Origin: Thermovenabulum sp049701175
GTDB taxonomy: Bacteria; Bacillota; Thermosediminibacteria; Thermosediminibacterales; Thermosediminibacteraceae
Direction: 5' to 3'
DNA: 64,000 nt
Assembly: GCF_049701175.1 (NCBI RefSeq)
Contig: NZ_JBNATW010000010.1
Location: forward strand, 12,287-76,286
The notes below the pieces were generated by a model. It was not told the origin of the DNA, searched no databases, and saw nothing but the letters and a program-made list of their open reading frames with translations. Below, in pieces: positions 25,159 through 35,301 of this stretch. Each line of letters starts with the position of its first letter. Positions within the stretch are counted from its first letter, which is position 1. The translations under genes were made by a program, and so were the position numbers.

Positions 25159-27672
25159 ATGCTGGAATTTTTTAAAAAAATTTTTGGGAATACCAATGAA
25201 AAGGAAATCAAAAAATTAATGCCTATTGTTGAAAGGGTTAACGATTGGGAGCCCAAAATCAGGGTTCTTTCCGATATAGAATTATCATCAAAAACTCAAG
25301 AATTTAAGGAAAGGCTTTCCAGAGGAGAAACTTTGGATGACCTTTTGCCGGAAGCTTTTGCGGTTGTAAGGGAGGCAGCAAAAAGGACCCTTGGAATGCG
25401 CCCCTTTGATGTCCAAGTGTTAGGAGCAATAGTTCTCCATCAAGGAAGAATTGCTGAGATGAAAACAGGAGAAGGCAAAACCCTTGTAGCAACCATGCCT
25501 GCTTATTTAAATGCCCTGACGGGCAAAGGGGTACATGTCGTGACCGTAAACGATTATTTGGCAAAACGCGATAGCGAGTGGATGGGCAAAGTCTACAGGT
25601 TTTTAGGTCTTGAAGTGGGGCTAATAGTTCACGGATTGGATTTTGAACAGAGAAAAAAGGCTTATAATGCGGATATCACCTATGGAACCAATAATGAGTT
25701 CGGTTTTGACTACTTAAGGGACAATATGGTGCTTTATAAAGAGCACATGGTACAAAGGGAATTAAATTATGCGATAATTGATGAGGTCGACAGCATCCTT
25801 ATAGATGAGGCCCGAACCCCTTTAATAATTTCTGGACAGTCGGAGGAATCTACTGATATATACTACAAATTCGCAAAATTTGTGCCAAGGCTGAAACAGG
25901 GTGAAGATTTTATTGTTGACGAAAAGGCGCATACTGTAATTCCCACCGAGAGCGGTATAAAAAAGGCAGAAGATTTTTTAGGGGTGGAAAATTTATACGA
26001 TGAAGAAAATGTTGAGCTTTTGCATCATTTCCACCAAGCGTTGAAAGCTCATTATTTAATGAAAAGGGATAGGGATTATGTTGTAAAGGATGGTCAGGTC
26101 ATCATTGTTGACGAATTCACGGGAAGGCTTATGTTCGGAAGGCGTTACAGCGAGGGTTTGCACCAAGCGATAGAAGCAAAGGAAGGCGTAAAAGTGGAAA
26201 GGGAGAGCAAAACCCTTGCTATGATAACCTTCCAAAACTATTTCAGAATGTATAAAAAACTTGCAGGCATGACCGGTACCGCTGCTACAGAAGAGGAAGA
26301 ATTTAGAAAAATTTACGGTTTGGATGTGGTAGTGATACCTACCAACAAGCCTATGATTAGGATAGATTATCCAGACGTGGTATATAAAACCGAAAAGGCT
26401 AAGTTTGAAGCAGTTGTTAGGGAAATAGAAGAGTGCTATAAAATAGGAAGACCGGTCCTTGTTGGCACAGTATCCATAGAAAAATCCGAAAAGCTCAGCG
26501 AAATGTTGAAGAAAAAGGGTATACCCCACCAGGTTTTAAATGCAAAATACCACGAAAAGGAAGCAGAAATAATTGCTAAAGCCGGGCAAAAGGGTGCAGT
26601 GACGATTGCAACAAATATGGCAGGTAGAGGTACAGATATTGTATTGGGAGAAGGGGTTGCTGAGCTGGGAGGGCTTCATGTAATAGGCACTGAAAGGCAT
26701 GAGGCAAGGAGGATTGACAATCAGCTTAGGGGACGCTCCGGCAGGCAGGGGGACCCGGGCTCTTCGAGGTTTTTCGTTTCTTTAGAAGACGATTTGATGA
26801 GGTTATTTGGCTCAGACAATGTAAAAGGTCTTATGGATAGATTAGGAATTGAAGACGATCAGCCTATTGAACATCCGCTGATTACGAAGGCTATTGAAAA
26901 CGCGCAGAAAAAGGTAGAGGCTAAAAACTTTGATATAAGAAAGCACCTTTTAGAATACGACGATGTGATGAACAAACAAAGGGAAATCATCTATGCTGAG
27001 AGAAGAAAGATTTTGGAAGGGGAAAATTTAAAGGAAAATATATTAAACATGATGGAGGATGTTGTAGAAGAAATCCTTAATATCTACGCTGGTAAAGAGA
27101 TTCACCCTGAAGAGTGGGATTTAAAAGGGCTGTCGGAATATTTTTATGATATTTTCATGATAAAGGTGGATTTTTCCAATTACAACGTCGAAGAGAAAAC
27201 AAGAGAGGATATAAAAGAAGAGCTAATTTCCCTACTGAAAAGGGCCTATGAAAAGAAGGAAGAGGAGATAGGGAGCGAAACACTCAGAGAGTTAGAAAAG
27301 GTTGTAATGCTTAAAGTGGTTGACCAAAAGTGGATGGATCATATTGATGCTATGGATCAGCTGAGGCAGGGAATTGGACTTAGGGCTTACGGGCAGAGAG
27401 ACCCACTTGTTGAATATAAAATTGAAGGTTTCGAAATGTTTCAGGAAATGATTAAAAATATAAAAGAGGACACTTTGAGGTATCTATTCAGAATAAGAGT
27501 GAGTGCAATGCCTAAGAGGAAAGAAGTTGCAAGGAATGTCACTTATTTTCACGGGGATGAAGGCGAAAAGAAAATGCCGGTAAGAAAGGGAAAGAAAGTA
27601 GGAAGAAACGATCCTTGCCCCTGTGGAAGCGGAAAAAAATACAAAAAATGCTGCGGCAGGTTTGAATCTTAA
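25159..27672 (+). CDS. secA: Preprotein translocase ATPase SecA
   Basis: An 837-residue full-length motor that drives unfolded proteins through SecYEG. Walker A is MKTGEGKT at residues 101-108. DEVDSILIDEARTPL (DEAD-like motif with Walker B) is near residue 210. TNMAGRGTD and LRGRSGRQGD, helicase motifs V and VI, are near residues 490 and 525. The preprotein cross-linking and helical scaffold regions follow, and the C-terminus is the zinc-binding tail NDPCPCGSGKKYKKCC that binds SecB or ribosomes. GGAGGAA precedes ATG 25159. prfB begins 15 bp after the stop, as in many Firmicutes. Confidence 0.98.
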   Translation: MLEFFKKIFGNTNEKEIKKLMPIVERVNDWEPKIRVLSDIELSSKTQEFKERLSRGETLDDLLPEAFAVVREAAKRTLGMRPFDVQVLGAIVLHQGRIAEMKTGEGKTLVATMPAYLNALTGKGVHVVTVNDYLAKRDSEWMGKVYRFLGLEVGLIVHGLDFEQRKKAYNADITYGTNNEFGFDYLRDNMVLYKEHMVQRELNYAIIDEVDSILIDEARTPLIISGQSEESTDIYYKFAKFVPRLKQGEDFIVDEKAHTVIPTESGIKKAEDFLGVENLYDEENVELLHHFHQALKAHYLMKRDRDYVVKDGQVIIVDEFTGRLMFGRRYSEGLHQAIEAKEGVKVERESKTLAMITFQNYFRMYKKLAGMTGTAATEEEEFRKIYGLDVVVIPTNKPMIRIDYPDVVYKTEKAKFEAVVREIEECYKIGRPVLVGTVSIEKSEKLSEMLKKKGIPHQVLNAKYHEKEAEIIAKAGQKGAVTIATNMAGRGTDIVLGEGVAELGGLHVIGTERHEARRIDNQLRGRSGRQGDPGSSRFFVSLEDDLMRLFGSDNVKGLMDRLGIEDDQPIEHPLITKAIENAQKKVEAKNFDIRKHLLEYDDVMNKQREIIYAERRKILEGENLKENILNMMEDVVEEILNIYAGKEIHPEEWDLKGLSEYFYDIFMIKVDFSNYNVEEKTREDIKEELISLLKRAYEKKEEEIGSETLRELEKVVMLKVVDQKWMDHIDAMDQLRQGIGLRAYGQRDPLVEYKIEGFEMFQEMIKNIKEDTLRYLFRIRVSAMPKRKEVARNVTYFHGDEGEKKMPVRKGKKVGRNDPCPCGSGKKYKKCCGRFES

Positions 27673-27687
27673 AAGGAGGTATTTGTG

Positions 27688-28786
27688 ATGCTTGATGAAC
27701 TCAAAAGCCAATTAAAGGATTATGAAGAGCTGTTCAAAGAGATGAGGGATGCTCTTTGAAATTGATGCTGTTAAAGAGGAGATAAAGGTTTTAGAGGAAA
27801 AAACCTATAAACCAGATTTTTGGGATGATCCGCAAAAGGCTCAGGAGATAATGCAGAGGTTGAACCTTTTAAAAGAAAAAGTAGAAAATTACGAGACACT
27901 TTACAAGGAGTACCAAGATTTGCTGGCCTTAATTGAACTTGCAGAGGATGAAGCGGATGAGGAAGTGGTAAGGGAAATCCAGAAAGATGCAGAAAGATTT
28001 AAAAGGGATTTTGAGAAACTCCGATTAAAATCCCTATTGAGGGGCAAATACGACAAAAATAACGCTATACTTTCCCTGCATGCAGGTGCAGGAGGTACTG
28101 AGGCACAGGATTGGGTAGAAATGCTCTTGAGGATGTACACCCGTTGGGCTGAGGATAAGGGCTACAAGGTTAAGGTGCTTGATATCCTTCCCGGTGAGGA
28201 AGCGGGGATAAAGAGCGCAACAATTCTCGTAGAAGGCCCTTATGCTTACGGATACTTAAAATCCGAGAGCGGAGTCCACAGGTTGGTGAGGATTTCTCCC
28301 TTCGATGCAGCTGGAAGAAGGCATACATCCTTTGCATCGGTAGATGTTATTCCCGAAATTGAGGATGACATTGAAATCGAAATAAAACCGGAAGATATAA
28401 AGATAGAAACCTTTAGAGCCGGTGGGGCAGGCGGGCAATACGTAAACAAGACGGAATCAGCGGTGAGGATTATACACATTCCAACGGGGATTGTAGTGAC
28501 CTGCCAAAATGAACGTTCTCAGCAGAGCAACCGCAATACCGCTATGAAGCTTTTAAAAGCAAAGCTCTTCAACCTTTACATGGAGGAACAGCAAAAAAAG
28601 ATAAACGAGCTAAGAGGGGAACAAAAAGAGATTGCATGGGGAAGCCAAATAAGGTCTTATGTGTTTCATCCTTACAGCCTTGTAAAAGACCATAGAACCA
28701 ACGTGGAAGTAGGGAATGTACAAGCTGTAATGGATGGAGAAATAGATGATTTTATAATTGCCTATTTAAAAATGAAGAAACAATAA
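27688..28786 (+). CDS. prfB: Peptide chain release factor 2 with programmed +1 frameshift
   Basis: RF2 recognises UGA and UAA stop codons. A 23-codon first frame starts at ATG 27688 (GGAGG upstream) and ends at CTT 27754-27756 / TGA 27757-27759. The second frame (from GAA 27758) continues to 28786, giving a 365-residue protein, the normal RF2 length. The site is the classic CUU-UGA slip with AGGG (27745-27748) as the internal Shine-Dalgarno-like element, so low RF2 activity at the UGA promotes its own synthesis. The stop-recognition SPF motif (ISPFDAAGRRH) and the GGQ motif (GGAGGQYVNK) are present. An ATG at 27749 in the second frame is not needed. Confidence 0.95.
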
Positions 28787-28816
28787 AATAAAATATATTA
28801 AAATGGGGGATACCGG

Positions 28817-29263
28817 ATGAAGAAAAAAACTTTATTTGCCCTTTCTTTTTTTATTGTTTTAATTTTTGCAATTATTGCAAAAGGTGCAGTAGACGATCCC
28901 GGTACAGAAGCTGACCCTTTGGTTACAAAAAGTTATGTGGATTCGGCAATAGATGATATTAGGAATTATATAGAAACCAAATTTATAAAAAGCGACTCTT
29001 TTGTTGTTGTAAGTCTTTGCAGTGGAGAAACATTAGTAGGTGACATGGGGACTGAAATTATTTTAAGAAGCGGTGTGGGAGTTGTCTACAGCATGCATGG
29101 AGGGGGGATCTCGGATATAACCGATGGGAAGGATTTAAAAAAGGGAGAAAAGATTTTAGCCAATCACCTTTTGATTATACCAAGGGATGACAACAGAGGG
29201 GTTTATGCAAAAACCAATTTAGTTCTTATGGTAAAGGGAAGCTATCAGATCATAAAAAAATAG
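28817..29263 (+). CDS. Hypothetical exported protein
   Basis: A 148-residue protein with an N-terminal signal peptide (MKKKTLFALSFFIVLIFAIIAKG) and a small extracytoplasmic domain. The rest contains a short coiled helix (VTKSYVDSAIDDIRNYIETK) and beta-rich sequence with GGGISDITDGKDLKKGEKI. No domain is recognised. It is first in a run of four surface-related genes on the same strand (DUF5693, csaB, tagA-like), 13 bp ahead of the DUF5693 gene, which suggests a cell-surface role. Confidence 0.7.
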   Translation: MKKKTLFALSFFIVLIFAIIAKGAVDDPGTEADPLVTKSYVDSAIDDIRNYIETKFIKSDSFVVVSLCSGETLVGDMGTEIILRSGVGVVYSMHGGGISDITDGKDLKKGEKILANHLLIIPRDDNRGVYAKTNLVLMVKGSYQIIKK

Positions 29264-29284
29264 GGTTCTGAAGGGATGGTTTGC

Positions 29285-31207
29285 ATGAATAGGAATAAAA
29301 GGTTTGCAAAGAATTTTTTTACAGCAGTAATTGCCTTATCACTAATATTGTCATTTTTTGCCCTTATTCCTCGTATAAATGCTGAAGATAAAAATAAATT
29401 GGTGGATTTTGCGGTTTCTTACACAGACATAAAAATAACAGCTCAGGAACAAAACATGAGTGTGAAAGATGCAGCAAACCTCTTTAAAGGATGGGGAGTA
29501 AACTCCGTATTGTATAAGGAAAGTACCGTTCAGGACTTGGTAAATGACGGTAAGGTTTTTGTTACCAACAGGCAAGGGTTAAGAGCTTTAGGATACAATG
29601 GGAATTTTTTCTTTTCAGGAAGCGAAACTTATATATTAACTTCTGATAAGAAAATGTCTTCGAGGTTAATAAACCATCTAAAAAACAAAATCGGGAATGA
29701 TAAGGTGGAGGTTTTCAGTTTAAATGGCCAGGATGCTATTGCTGTAAATATTCCTATGTTGAGTTTATTAAATATCGGCGTGGGTTTTGACAGGGATGAA
29801 ATAAAAAGTCTTGAAAGTTTAGGATTACATACGGTATTAATGATAAAAAATTGGCCCCTCGTAAACGATGAATCTATTAAATTTGTTTTTGAAGATTTAG
29901 CAAACTCGGGGAGTATGATTACAGCTGTTCTTTTTTCCGATAAAAAAATTCCCGGTTTTCCAACAGGGTTAAAACCTATAGCCGATGAGTTCCATAAAAA
30001 CAATTTGTCCCTTGGAACTGTAGAATTTTACAATCAGATGGGAATAGACAAATTAGCAAAACTTTTGAACAATAAAGTATTAAGGTTACATACTGTAGCT
30101 GACAATGAGCTTGGTACCATCACCCCAGAAAACCTTATAGACCGTTTTACCTTGGCGGTTAGAGAAAGAAATATTAGGATCCTTTATTATAAGATGCTTC
30201 CTGTAGATGAGGTTAATGCGAAATTACAGGTCAATTCGGAGGTAATTTCCAAAACGGTTTCTAAATTGAAAAACCAAGGTTTTGTAGTAGAATTGGGCTC
30301 TTTTAAACTCCCCAAACCTTATGATAACATACATCAAAACAGGATTTTATTGCTTTTATTAGGACTTGGACCAATTGCAGGCTTTGCTATGATTTTATTG
30401 CAGATAGGATTTAAATATGCTTTTGAAGTCTTTGGGATGCTTTCACTTTTATGGATAGCAATGCTTTTTGTTGCACCGACGATTTCGCTAAAATTGATGG
30501 CTTTAGCTTCAGTTGTAGTTTTTCCCGTTTTATCTATTTATAACCTTTTGAATAAAAAAGATATCTTTATCCTACAAGCTATTATTAAAATGGTTGTAAT
30601 GACACTTTATTCTTTAATTGGTGCCTTTATAATGTCAGGGTTATTATCGTCAACAGAGTATATGGTAAAAATTGACCAATTTGCAGGTGTAAAGCTTGCA
30701 TATTTGCTTCCTGTATTGATTGTTGCTTGCCTTGTCTATTTATTTTACAGCGATAAAGATCCTGTAAAGAAGATAAAGGAAATATTGGACCAGCCGGTGC
30801 TTGTTAAATATTTAATATTAGCTTTTGTGTTTTCAATAGTGGGTCTTGTATATTTGAGCAGAACTGGCAATGAATCAGCGGTTGGAGTGAGCACATTAGA
30901 GTTGAAGTTTAGATACCTTTTGGATAGGGTTCTTGGAGTAAGGCCGAGGACAAAGGAGTTTTTGGTCGGGCATCCCTTTATGCTGCTTTTGCTCTACAGA
31001 GGTTACAACGATAAAAGATTACCCCTTTTGGTTTTAGGGGCTATTGGACAGGTTTCCTTAGTAAACACTTTCGCTCATATACACACACCCTTTTTGATAT
31101 CCCTTTTAAGGACTTTTGTAGGTTTGGGATTAGGTATAATTTTGGGCTTGGTTCTTTGTCTTTTAGCTGATTTTTCAAAAGGCCTGTTGAAGAGGTGGAT
31201 AAATTGA
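29285..31207 (+). CDS. DUF5693 family membrane protein
   Basis: A 640-residue protein. It has an N-terminal signal or anchor segment (about residues 8-30), an extracytoplasmic domain of about 320 residues and about eight hydrophobic segments in the C-terminal half. It matches the DUF5693 family found next to csaB in Clostridia; the biochemical role is not known. Conserved-looking spots are DAANLFKGWGVNSVLYKEST in the soluble part and LGHPFMLLLLYRGYNDKRLP-type sequence (VGHPFMLLLLYRG) near the C-terminus. The ATG at 29285 is 9 nt behind GAAGGG; the ATG at 29276 is too close. Its TGA overlaps the TTG start of csaB. Confidence 0.82.
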   Translation: MNRNKRFAKNFFTAVIALSLILSFFALIPRINAEDKNKLVDFAVSYTDIKITAQEQNMSVKDAANLFKGWGVNSVLYKESTVQDLVNDGKVFVTNRQGLRALGYNGNFFFSGSETYILTSDKKMSSRLINHLKNKIGNDKVEVFSLNGQDAIAVNIPMLSLLNIGVGFDRDEIKSLESLGLHTVLMIKNWPLVNDESIKFVFEDLANSGSMITAVLFSDKKIPGFPTGLKPIADEFHKNNLSLGTVEFYNQMGIDKLAKLLNNKVLRLHTVADNELGTITPENLIDRFTLAVRERNIRILYYKMLPVDEVNAKLQVNSEVISKTVSKLKNQGFVVELGSFKLPKPYDNIHQNRILLLLLGLGPIAGFAMILLQIGFKYAFEVFGMLSLLWIAMLFVAPTISLKLMALASVVVFPVLSIYNLLNKKDIFILQAIIKMVVMTLYSLIGAFIMSGLLSSTEYMVKIDQFAGVKLAYLLPVLIVACLVYLFYSDKDPVKKIKEILDQPVLVKYLILAFVFSIVGLVYLSRTGNESAVGVSTLELKFRYLLDRVLGVRPRTKEFLVGHPFMLLLLYRGYNDKRLPLLVLGAIGQVSLVNTFAHIHTPFLISLLRTFVGLGLGIILGLVLCLLADFSKGLLKRWIN

Positions 31208-32289
31208 AAAATGTGGTAATTTCTGGCTATTACGGATTTAACAATTTGGGCGACGAGGCGGTGCTTTATTTTATTGTAGAAAACCTCAAAAAAGAAATTC
31301 CCGGTATAAAAATCACCGTTTTATCCAACTCTCCAGAAGAGACTTCGAAAATTTACGGGGTTAATTCTGTAAAAAGGGATAATTTTAGGAATTTAATTTC
31401 CGCAATAAAAGAATCGGATATGCTTATAAGCGGAGGCGGAAGCCTGATTCAAGATGCCACAAGCTTTGCTTCCCTTTTATACTACCTTTCGTTGATTTAT
31501 ATTGCAAAAAAACTTGGGAAAAAGGTTTTCATATTTGCCCAGGGTTACGGCCCTGTTAATAGAAACCTATCAAAAAAATTGGCAATGTATATATTAAATA
31601 AAGTGGATTTTATAACTTTGAGGGATGAAGACTCGAAAGAGGATTTGTTGGACTTGGGCATTTCACCTTCAAAAATAAAAGTTACAGCGGATCCGGTAAT
31701 AGGTATAGAACCCAGTAGTATTGACCAAAATATCGGTAAAAACATACTTATTGAAAAAGGAGTGGATTTTGAAAAGCCCACCATAGGTTTGTCAATAAGA
31801 AGTTGGAGGGATGAGGGGAGGATAATAGAGGAGTTTTCACATTTGATCGAACTTTTTGGTGACAGCGTAAATTTTGTTTTAATCCCTTATCACAAACCTC
31901 ACGATGTAGAAATATCTGAGAAAGTGCTCAAGAATGTTTCACTGAAAAATGTTTTTGTCATAGAGGAGGTATTAGATCCTATTAAAACTTTTTCAATAAT
32001 AAAAAACCTTGACCTAATGATAGGTATGAGACTTCACTCTCTAATAATGGCTTCAGCCTTGTATATCCCATGTGTTGGGGTTTCCTATGATCCAAAGGTA
32101 GACAGGTTTTTGAAAATGATAGGCAATCCTTATGTATTCGATGTAAAAAACATCAACGGTAGGGGAATTTATGATTCAGCAAAAAAAAGACTGGGCGAAG
32201 GTATAACTGAAAAAGAAAAAGAGCTGATCTTGAGATTAAAGGAAAGAGCAAGAGAAACGGTTATGAAAGCTTTAGAACTTCTTTCATAA
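31204..32289 (+). CDS. csaB: Polysaccharide pyruvyl transferase CsaB
   Basis: A 361-residue enzyme that adds pyruvate as a ketal to a secondary cell-wall polymer, the ligand of SLH-domain surface proteins. It starts SGYYGFNNLGDEAVLYF, a CsaB/PssM signature, with SGGGSLIQDATSF at about residue 78 and GMRLHSLIMA at about residue 277. The TTG at 31204 fits best: GAGGTGG lies 6 nt upstream and the start shares the TTGA with the stop of the DUF5693 gene, a coupling junction. The longer GTG start at 31195 overlaps the ribosome site. Confidence 0.93.
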   Translation: MKNVVISGYYGFNNLGDEAVLYFIVENLKKEIPGIKITVLSNSPEETSKIYGVNSVKRDNFRNLISAIKESDMLISGGGSLIQDATSFASLLYYLSLIYIAKKLGKKVFIFAQGYGPVNRNLSKKLAMYILNKVDFITLRDEDSKEDLLDLGISPSKIKVTADPVIGIEPSSIDQNIGKNILIEKGVDFEKPTIGLSIRSWRDEGRIIEEFSHLIELFGDSVNFVLIPYHKPHDVEISEKVLKNVSLKNVFVIEEVLDPIKTFSIIKNLDLMIGMRLHSLIMASALYIPCVGVSYDPKVDRFLKMIGNPYVFDVKNINGRGIYDSAKKRLGEGITEKEKELILRLKERARETVMKALELLS

Positions 32290-32304
32290 TCACGGAGGGA
32301 AAAT

Positions 32305-33042
32305 ATGAGGGAAATTATCAAAATCCTAAACGTTCCTTTTGATAGGATAACTTATAGTGAATCATTAATAAGGGCAGAAGAATTTATAATAAAAAGGATG
32401 GCAGCGGGAATAGTTACTCCAAATGCGGAGATAGTAATTTCCGCCAATAAAGACCAAAAGCTTTACAATGCGATTTGCAATGCAGATATATCCTTGCCCG
32501 ATGGGATTGGAGTTTTTTTGGCATCAAGGATTAAGGGGACCCCTTTAAAGGAGAGAACAACGGGGTTTGATTTGATGGTAGAGCTTTTGAAACTTGCGGA
32601 TAAAAAAGGCTACTCCGTATATTTACTGGGCGGTAAACCGGGGGTAGCGGATGATGCCCTTGAAAACATAAAAAAATCTTTCCCAAACATTAAGATATCA
32701 GGTGCTCACCACGGGTATTTTTCAGCGGAGGAAGAAAAAAGAATAATAGAAGAGCTCAATAAAAAGTCCCCGGACATGGTATTTGTCGGTATGGGAGCAC
32801 CGAAGCAGGAATTATTTATTGATAGATATAGGGGTAAAATAAATTGCGGTTTTTTAATGGGCGTTGGCGGGAGTTTGGATGTGCTTTCTGGCAGGACTAA
32901 AAGGGCGCCTTTGATTATGAGAAAATTAGGTCTTGAATGGCTTTACCGTTTGGTAAAAGAACCTTACCGAGCAAAGAGGATGACAGCACTTCCCAAGTTT
33001 TTAATAAAAGTTATTTTAATTGAAAAGAGGGGTAAAAAGTGA
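32305..33042 (+). CDS. WecG/TagA/CpsF family glycosyltransferase
   Basis: A 245-residue membrane-associated GT26 enzyme that adds N-acetylmannosamine (or a related sugar) to a lipid-linked sugar in wall polymer synthesis. Motifs include TPNAEIVISANKD, LPDGIGVFLASRIKG, VYLLGGKPG and FVGMGAPKQE, then GGSLDVLSGRTKRAP. With csaB upstream it probably helps build the polymer that CsaB pyruvylates. CACGGAGGG precedes ATG 32305. It overlaps the YitT-type gene by 4 bp (GTGA). Confidence 0.9.
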   Translation: MREIIKILNVPFDRITYSESLIRAEEFIIKRMAAGIVTPNAEIVISANKDQKLYNAICNADISLPDGIGVFLASRIKGTPLKERTTGFDLMVELLKLADKKGYSVYLLGGKPGVADDALENIKKSFPNIKISGAHHGYFSAEEEKRIIEELNKKSPDMVFVGMGAPKQELFIDRYRGKINCGFLMGVGGSLDVLSGRTKRAPLIMRKLGLEWLYRLVKEPYRAKRMTALPKFLIKVILIEKRGKK

Positions 33043-33896
33043 ACCTGAGGCCAATGGTTTTGGATTATTTACAGATTGCAATAGGTTGCTTTATTTCTTC
33101 CCTTGGCCTTACAATGTTTTTGGTCCCCAATAAAGTAGCGGCGGGCGGAGTAAGCGGCCTTGCAACAGTTTTGCATTACCTTTTTCATGTACCAGTAGGC
33201 TGGACCATGCTTGTTTTAAATGTGCCCCTTTTTGTTGCAGGGGTAGTGTATTTAGGCAAGGGTTTTGGGGTAAAAACCATTGTTGGCACCCTTTTATTTT
33301 CCGTTTTTACAGAGCTTACCGCAAAATTCCCGGTGCCTACAAGGGATCTTCTCCTTGCAACGGTCTACGGTGGGATTTTATTGGGAGCCGGATTGGGTAT
33401 TGTTTTCAGAACAAGGGCCACAACGGGTGGGTCGGACCTTGCCGCTATGCTCATCAATCATTTTTTTCCTTCTATAAGCGTAGGTCAGGGCATTTTATTT
33501 GTTGATTTTTTTGTAATTTTACTTGATGGCTTAGCTTTTAACTGGGAATTAGCGATGTACTCTTGGATTGCCCTATACGTGAGCAGTAAGGTGATTGACC
33601 TTGTCCAGGAAGGGATAAACTATGCAAAGGCTGTATATATTATTTCTGATCACAATGAAAAAATAGCTCAGAAAATAATGGAAGAAATGAATAGGGGAGT
33701 AACCGTATTAAAAGGTATGGGAGGTTATACGGGGGAAAGCCGAAATATCCTATTGTGTGCAGTAACGAGACTTGAACTTTCCCGACTTAAAAAAATAATA
33801 AAGGATATAGATCCTGCCGCTTTTGTCATTGTCCACGACGTGCATGAGGTTTTAGGAGAAGGATTTAGCTTTAATAAGAAGGAAGAAGTCATTTAA
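33039..33896 (+). CDS. YitT family membrane protein
   Basis: A 285-residue membrane protein with five or six hydrophobic segments in the first 200 residues (LDYLQIAIGCFISSLGLTMF at the start, and RTRATTGGSDLAAMLINHF) and a cytosolic DUF2179 domain at the C-terminus (KAVYIISDHNEKIAQKIMEE, VTVLKGMGGYTG). Family members occur singly and in paralogous sets in Firmicutes, and their substrate is not established. The GTG start at 33039 shares GTGA with the stop of the preceding gene. A strong terminator follows directly. Confidence 0.87.
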   Translation: MNLRPMVLDYLQIAIGCFISSLGLTMFLVPNKVAAGGVSGLATVLHYLFHVPVGWTMLVLNVPLFVAGVVYLGKGFGVKTIVGTLLFSVFTELTAKFPVPTRDLLLATVYGGILLGAGLGIVFRTRATTGGSDLAAMLINHFFPSISVGQGILFVDFFVILLDGLAFNWELAMYSWIALYVSSKVIDLVQEGINYAKAVYIISDHNEKIAQKIMEEMNRGVTVLKGMGGYTGESRNILLCAVTRLELSRLKKIIKDIDPAAFVIVHDVHEVLGEGFSFNKKEEVI

Positions 33897-33930
33897 GCCC
33901 GCGATATTTAAAAATCGCGGGCTTTTTTGT
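33897..33930 (+). terminator. Intrinsic terminator of the csaB operon
   Basis: A perfect 9-bp stem GCCCGCGAT (33897-33905) / ATCGCGGGC (33914-33922) with an 8-nt loop and a run of six T. It begins at the base after the stop codon. Confidence 0.9.
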
Positions 33931-34140
33931 GATTTTTTAAAAAAAATTTGGGACAAAAAAAATAGAAAAAAATATTAAGTAAAATCTTAGAATATTTAAC
34001 AAATTCAAAAGTTGACATAATATCAACAAAAAATAACATTTAATAAATGAAGTAGACAGGATAATAGCTGATAAATTTTGAGATAATACTAATAATGTGT
34101 TTTTTATAAAAAATAAAAATTAAAAAGCGAGGGATGAGAT

Positions 34141-35301
34141 ATGAATATAGGTATAGTTTCTACTTATCCACCGAGGGAATGCGGACTGGCGTCTTTTGCA
34201 AAGGACCTTTGTGATAATTTGTGTTTGCACGGGCAAAATGTAAAAATTATTGCAATGACCGATAGAAATTCCAATTACGAATACACAGAAGAAGTTATGT
34301 TTGAAATACATGAAGAAGTAAAAGATGATTACCTTATAGCCTCTGAGGTTGTAAATGCTTCAAATCTCGATGTTGTACTTTTACAACACGAGTATGGTAT
34401 ATTCGGCGGAGCTGATGGGGTAAATATATTAAAATTTACGGAAAGGTTAAAAAAACCATGTATTTTAACTACCCATACAGTCTTAACTGTGCCGACCTAC
34501 AGACAAAAAAAGATATTGATGGAACTTGCAGATAGATCAAAAGCAGTAATTTGCATGACAAGACGTTCCGCAGAAATATTAAATGAAGTTTATAGGGTAC
34601 CTTTAAATAAGATTTATATTATTCCTCATGGAGTGCCAAAGTTTGAAAAAAAGGATCGCAACAGGTTAAAAGAAAAATACGGGTTTTCAGGGAGGCCGGT
34701 TGTAACTACTTTTGGCTTCATCGGGCCTGGCAAGGGAATAGAAATAGGGATTTTAGCAATTAATAAATTAAAGAACAAATTTCCAAACATACTATATATT
34801 GTAGCAGGGGAAACCCATCCCAAACTTAAAAAAAGTGAGGGGGAAGTCTACAGAGATTCTCTTTTAAAGCTTGTGGAACAATTATCTCTCCAGGAAAACG
34901 TTTATTTTATAAATAAATACATCAGCTTAGAAGAATTAGGTGAAATACTTTACATGACTGATGTTTATTTAACGCCTTATCCTGGGAGGCAGCAGGCTGT
35001 AAGTGGGACGCTTTCTTATGCAATAGGATGCGGTAGGGCCATAGTTTCAACACCTTATGAGTATTCACTTGAAATGCTTAAGAATGAACGAGGTCTTGTT
35101 TCTTCTTCTGCTGACCCGGACCAATTATCCTTACTAATAGAAAAAGTGTTATCTGATGAAATCTTAAAGGCAAAGCTGGAAAAAAATGCATCAAAATTGG
35201 GCGAAACCATGCTTTGGCCCAATGTAGCCAAAAGCTATATTGAAATAATTGAAGAACTATTAGGGGTTAAACTCAAAAGGAGTGCTTCTGAAGATGTATA
35301 A
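34141..35301 (+). CDS. GT4-type glycosyltransferase
   Basis: A 386-residue retaining glycosyltransferase of the GT-B fold. It begins GIVSTYPPRECGLASFAKDL, common to a GT4 subgroup. TFGFIGPGKGIEIGI and the C-terminal nucleotide-sugar site with TPYPGRQQAVSGTLSYAIGCGRAIVSTPYEY follow. It is first in a cluster of three carbohydrate genes after a 240-bp AT-rich gap; GCGAGGGATGAG lies ahead of ATG 34141. The donor and acceptor are unknown; neighbouring GH130-type sequence suggests a mannose-containing product, which is inference. Confidence 0.85.
   Translation: MNIGIVSTYPPRECGLASFAKDLCDNLCLHGQNVKIIAMTDRNSNYEYTEEVMFEIHEEVKDDYLIASEVVNASNLDVVLLQHEYGIFGGADGVNILKFTERLKKPCILTTHTVLTVPTYRQKKILMELADRSKAVICMTRRSAEILNEVYRVPLNKIYIIPHGVPKFEKKDRNRLKEKYGFSGRPVVTTFGFIGPGKGIEIGILAINKLKNKFPNILYIVAGETHPKLKKSEGEVYRDSLLKLVEQLSLQENVYFINKYISLEELGEILYMTDVYLTPYPGRQQAVSGTLSYAIGCGRAIVSTPYEYSLEMLKNERGLVSSSADPDQLSLLIEKVLSDEILKAKLEKNASKLGETMLWPNVAKSYIEIIEELLGVKLKRSASEDV

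Noticed and set aside
27688..28786. Frameshift mutation in prfB
   Set aside because: The CTT-TGA slip site and upstream AGGG are the known programmed element; total length is normal for RF2.
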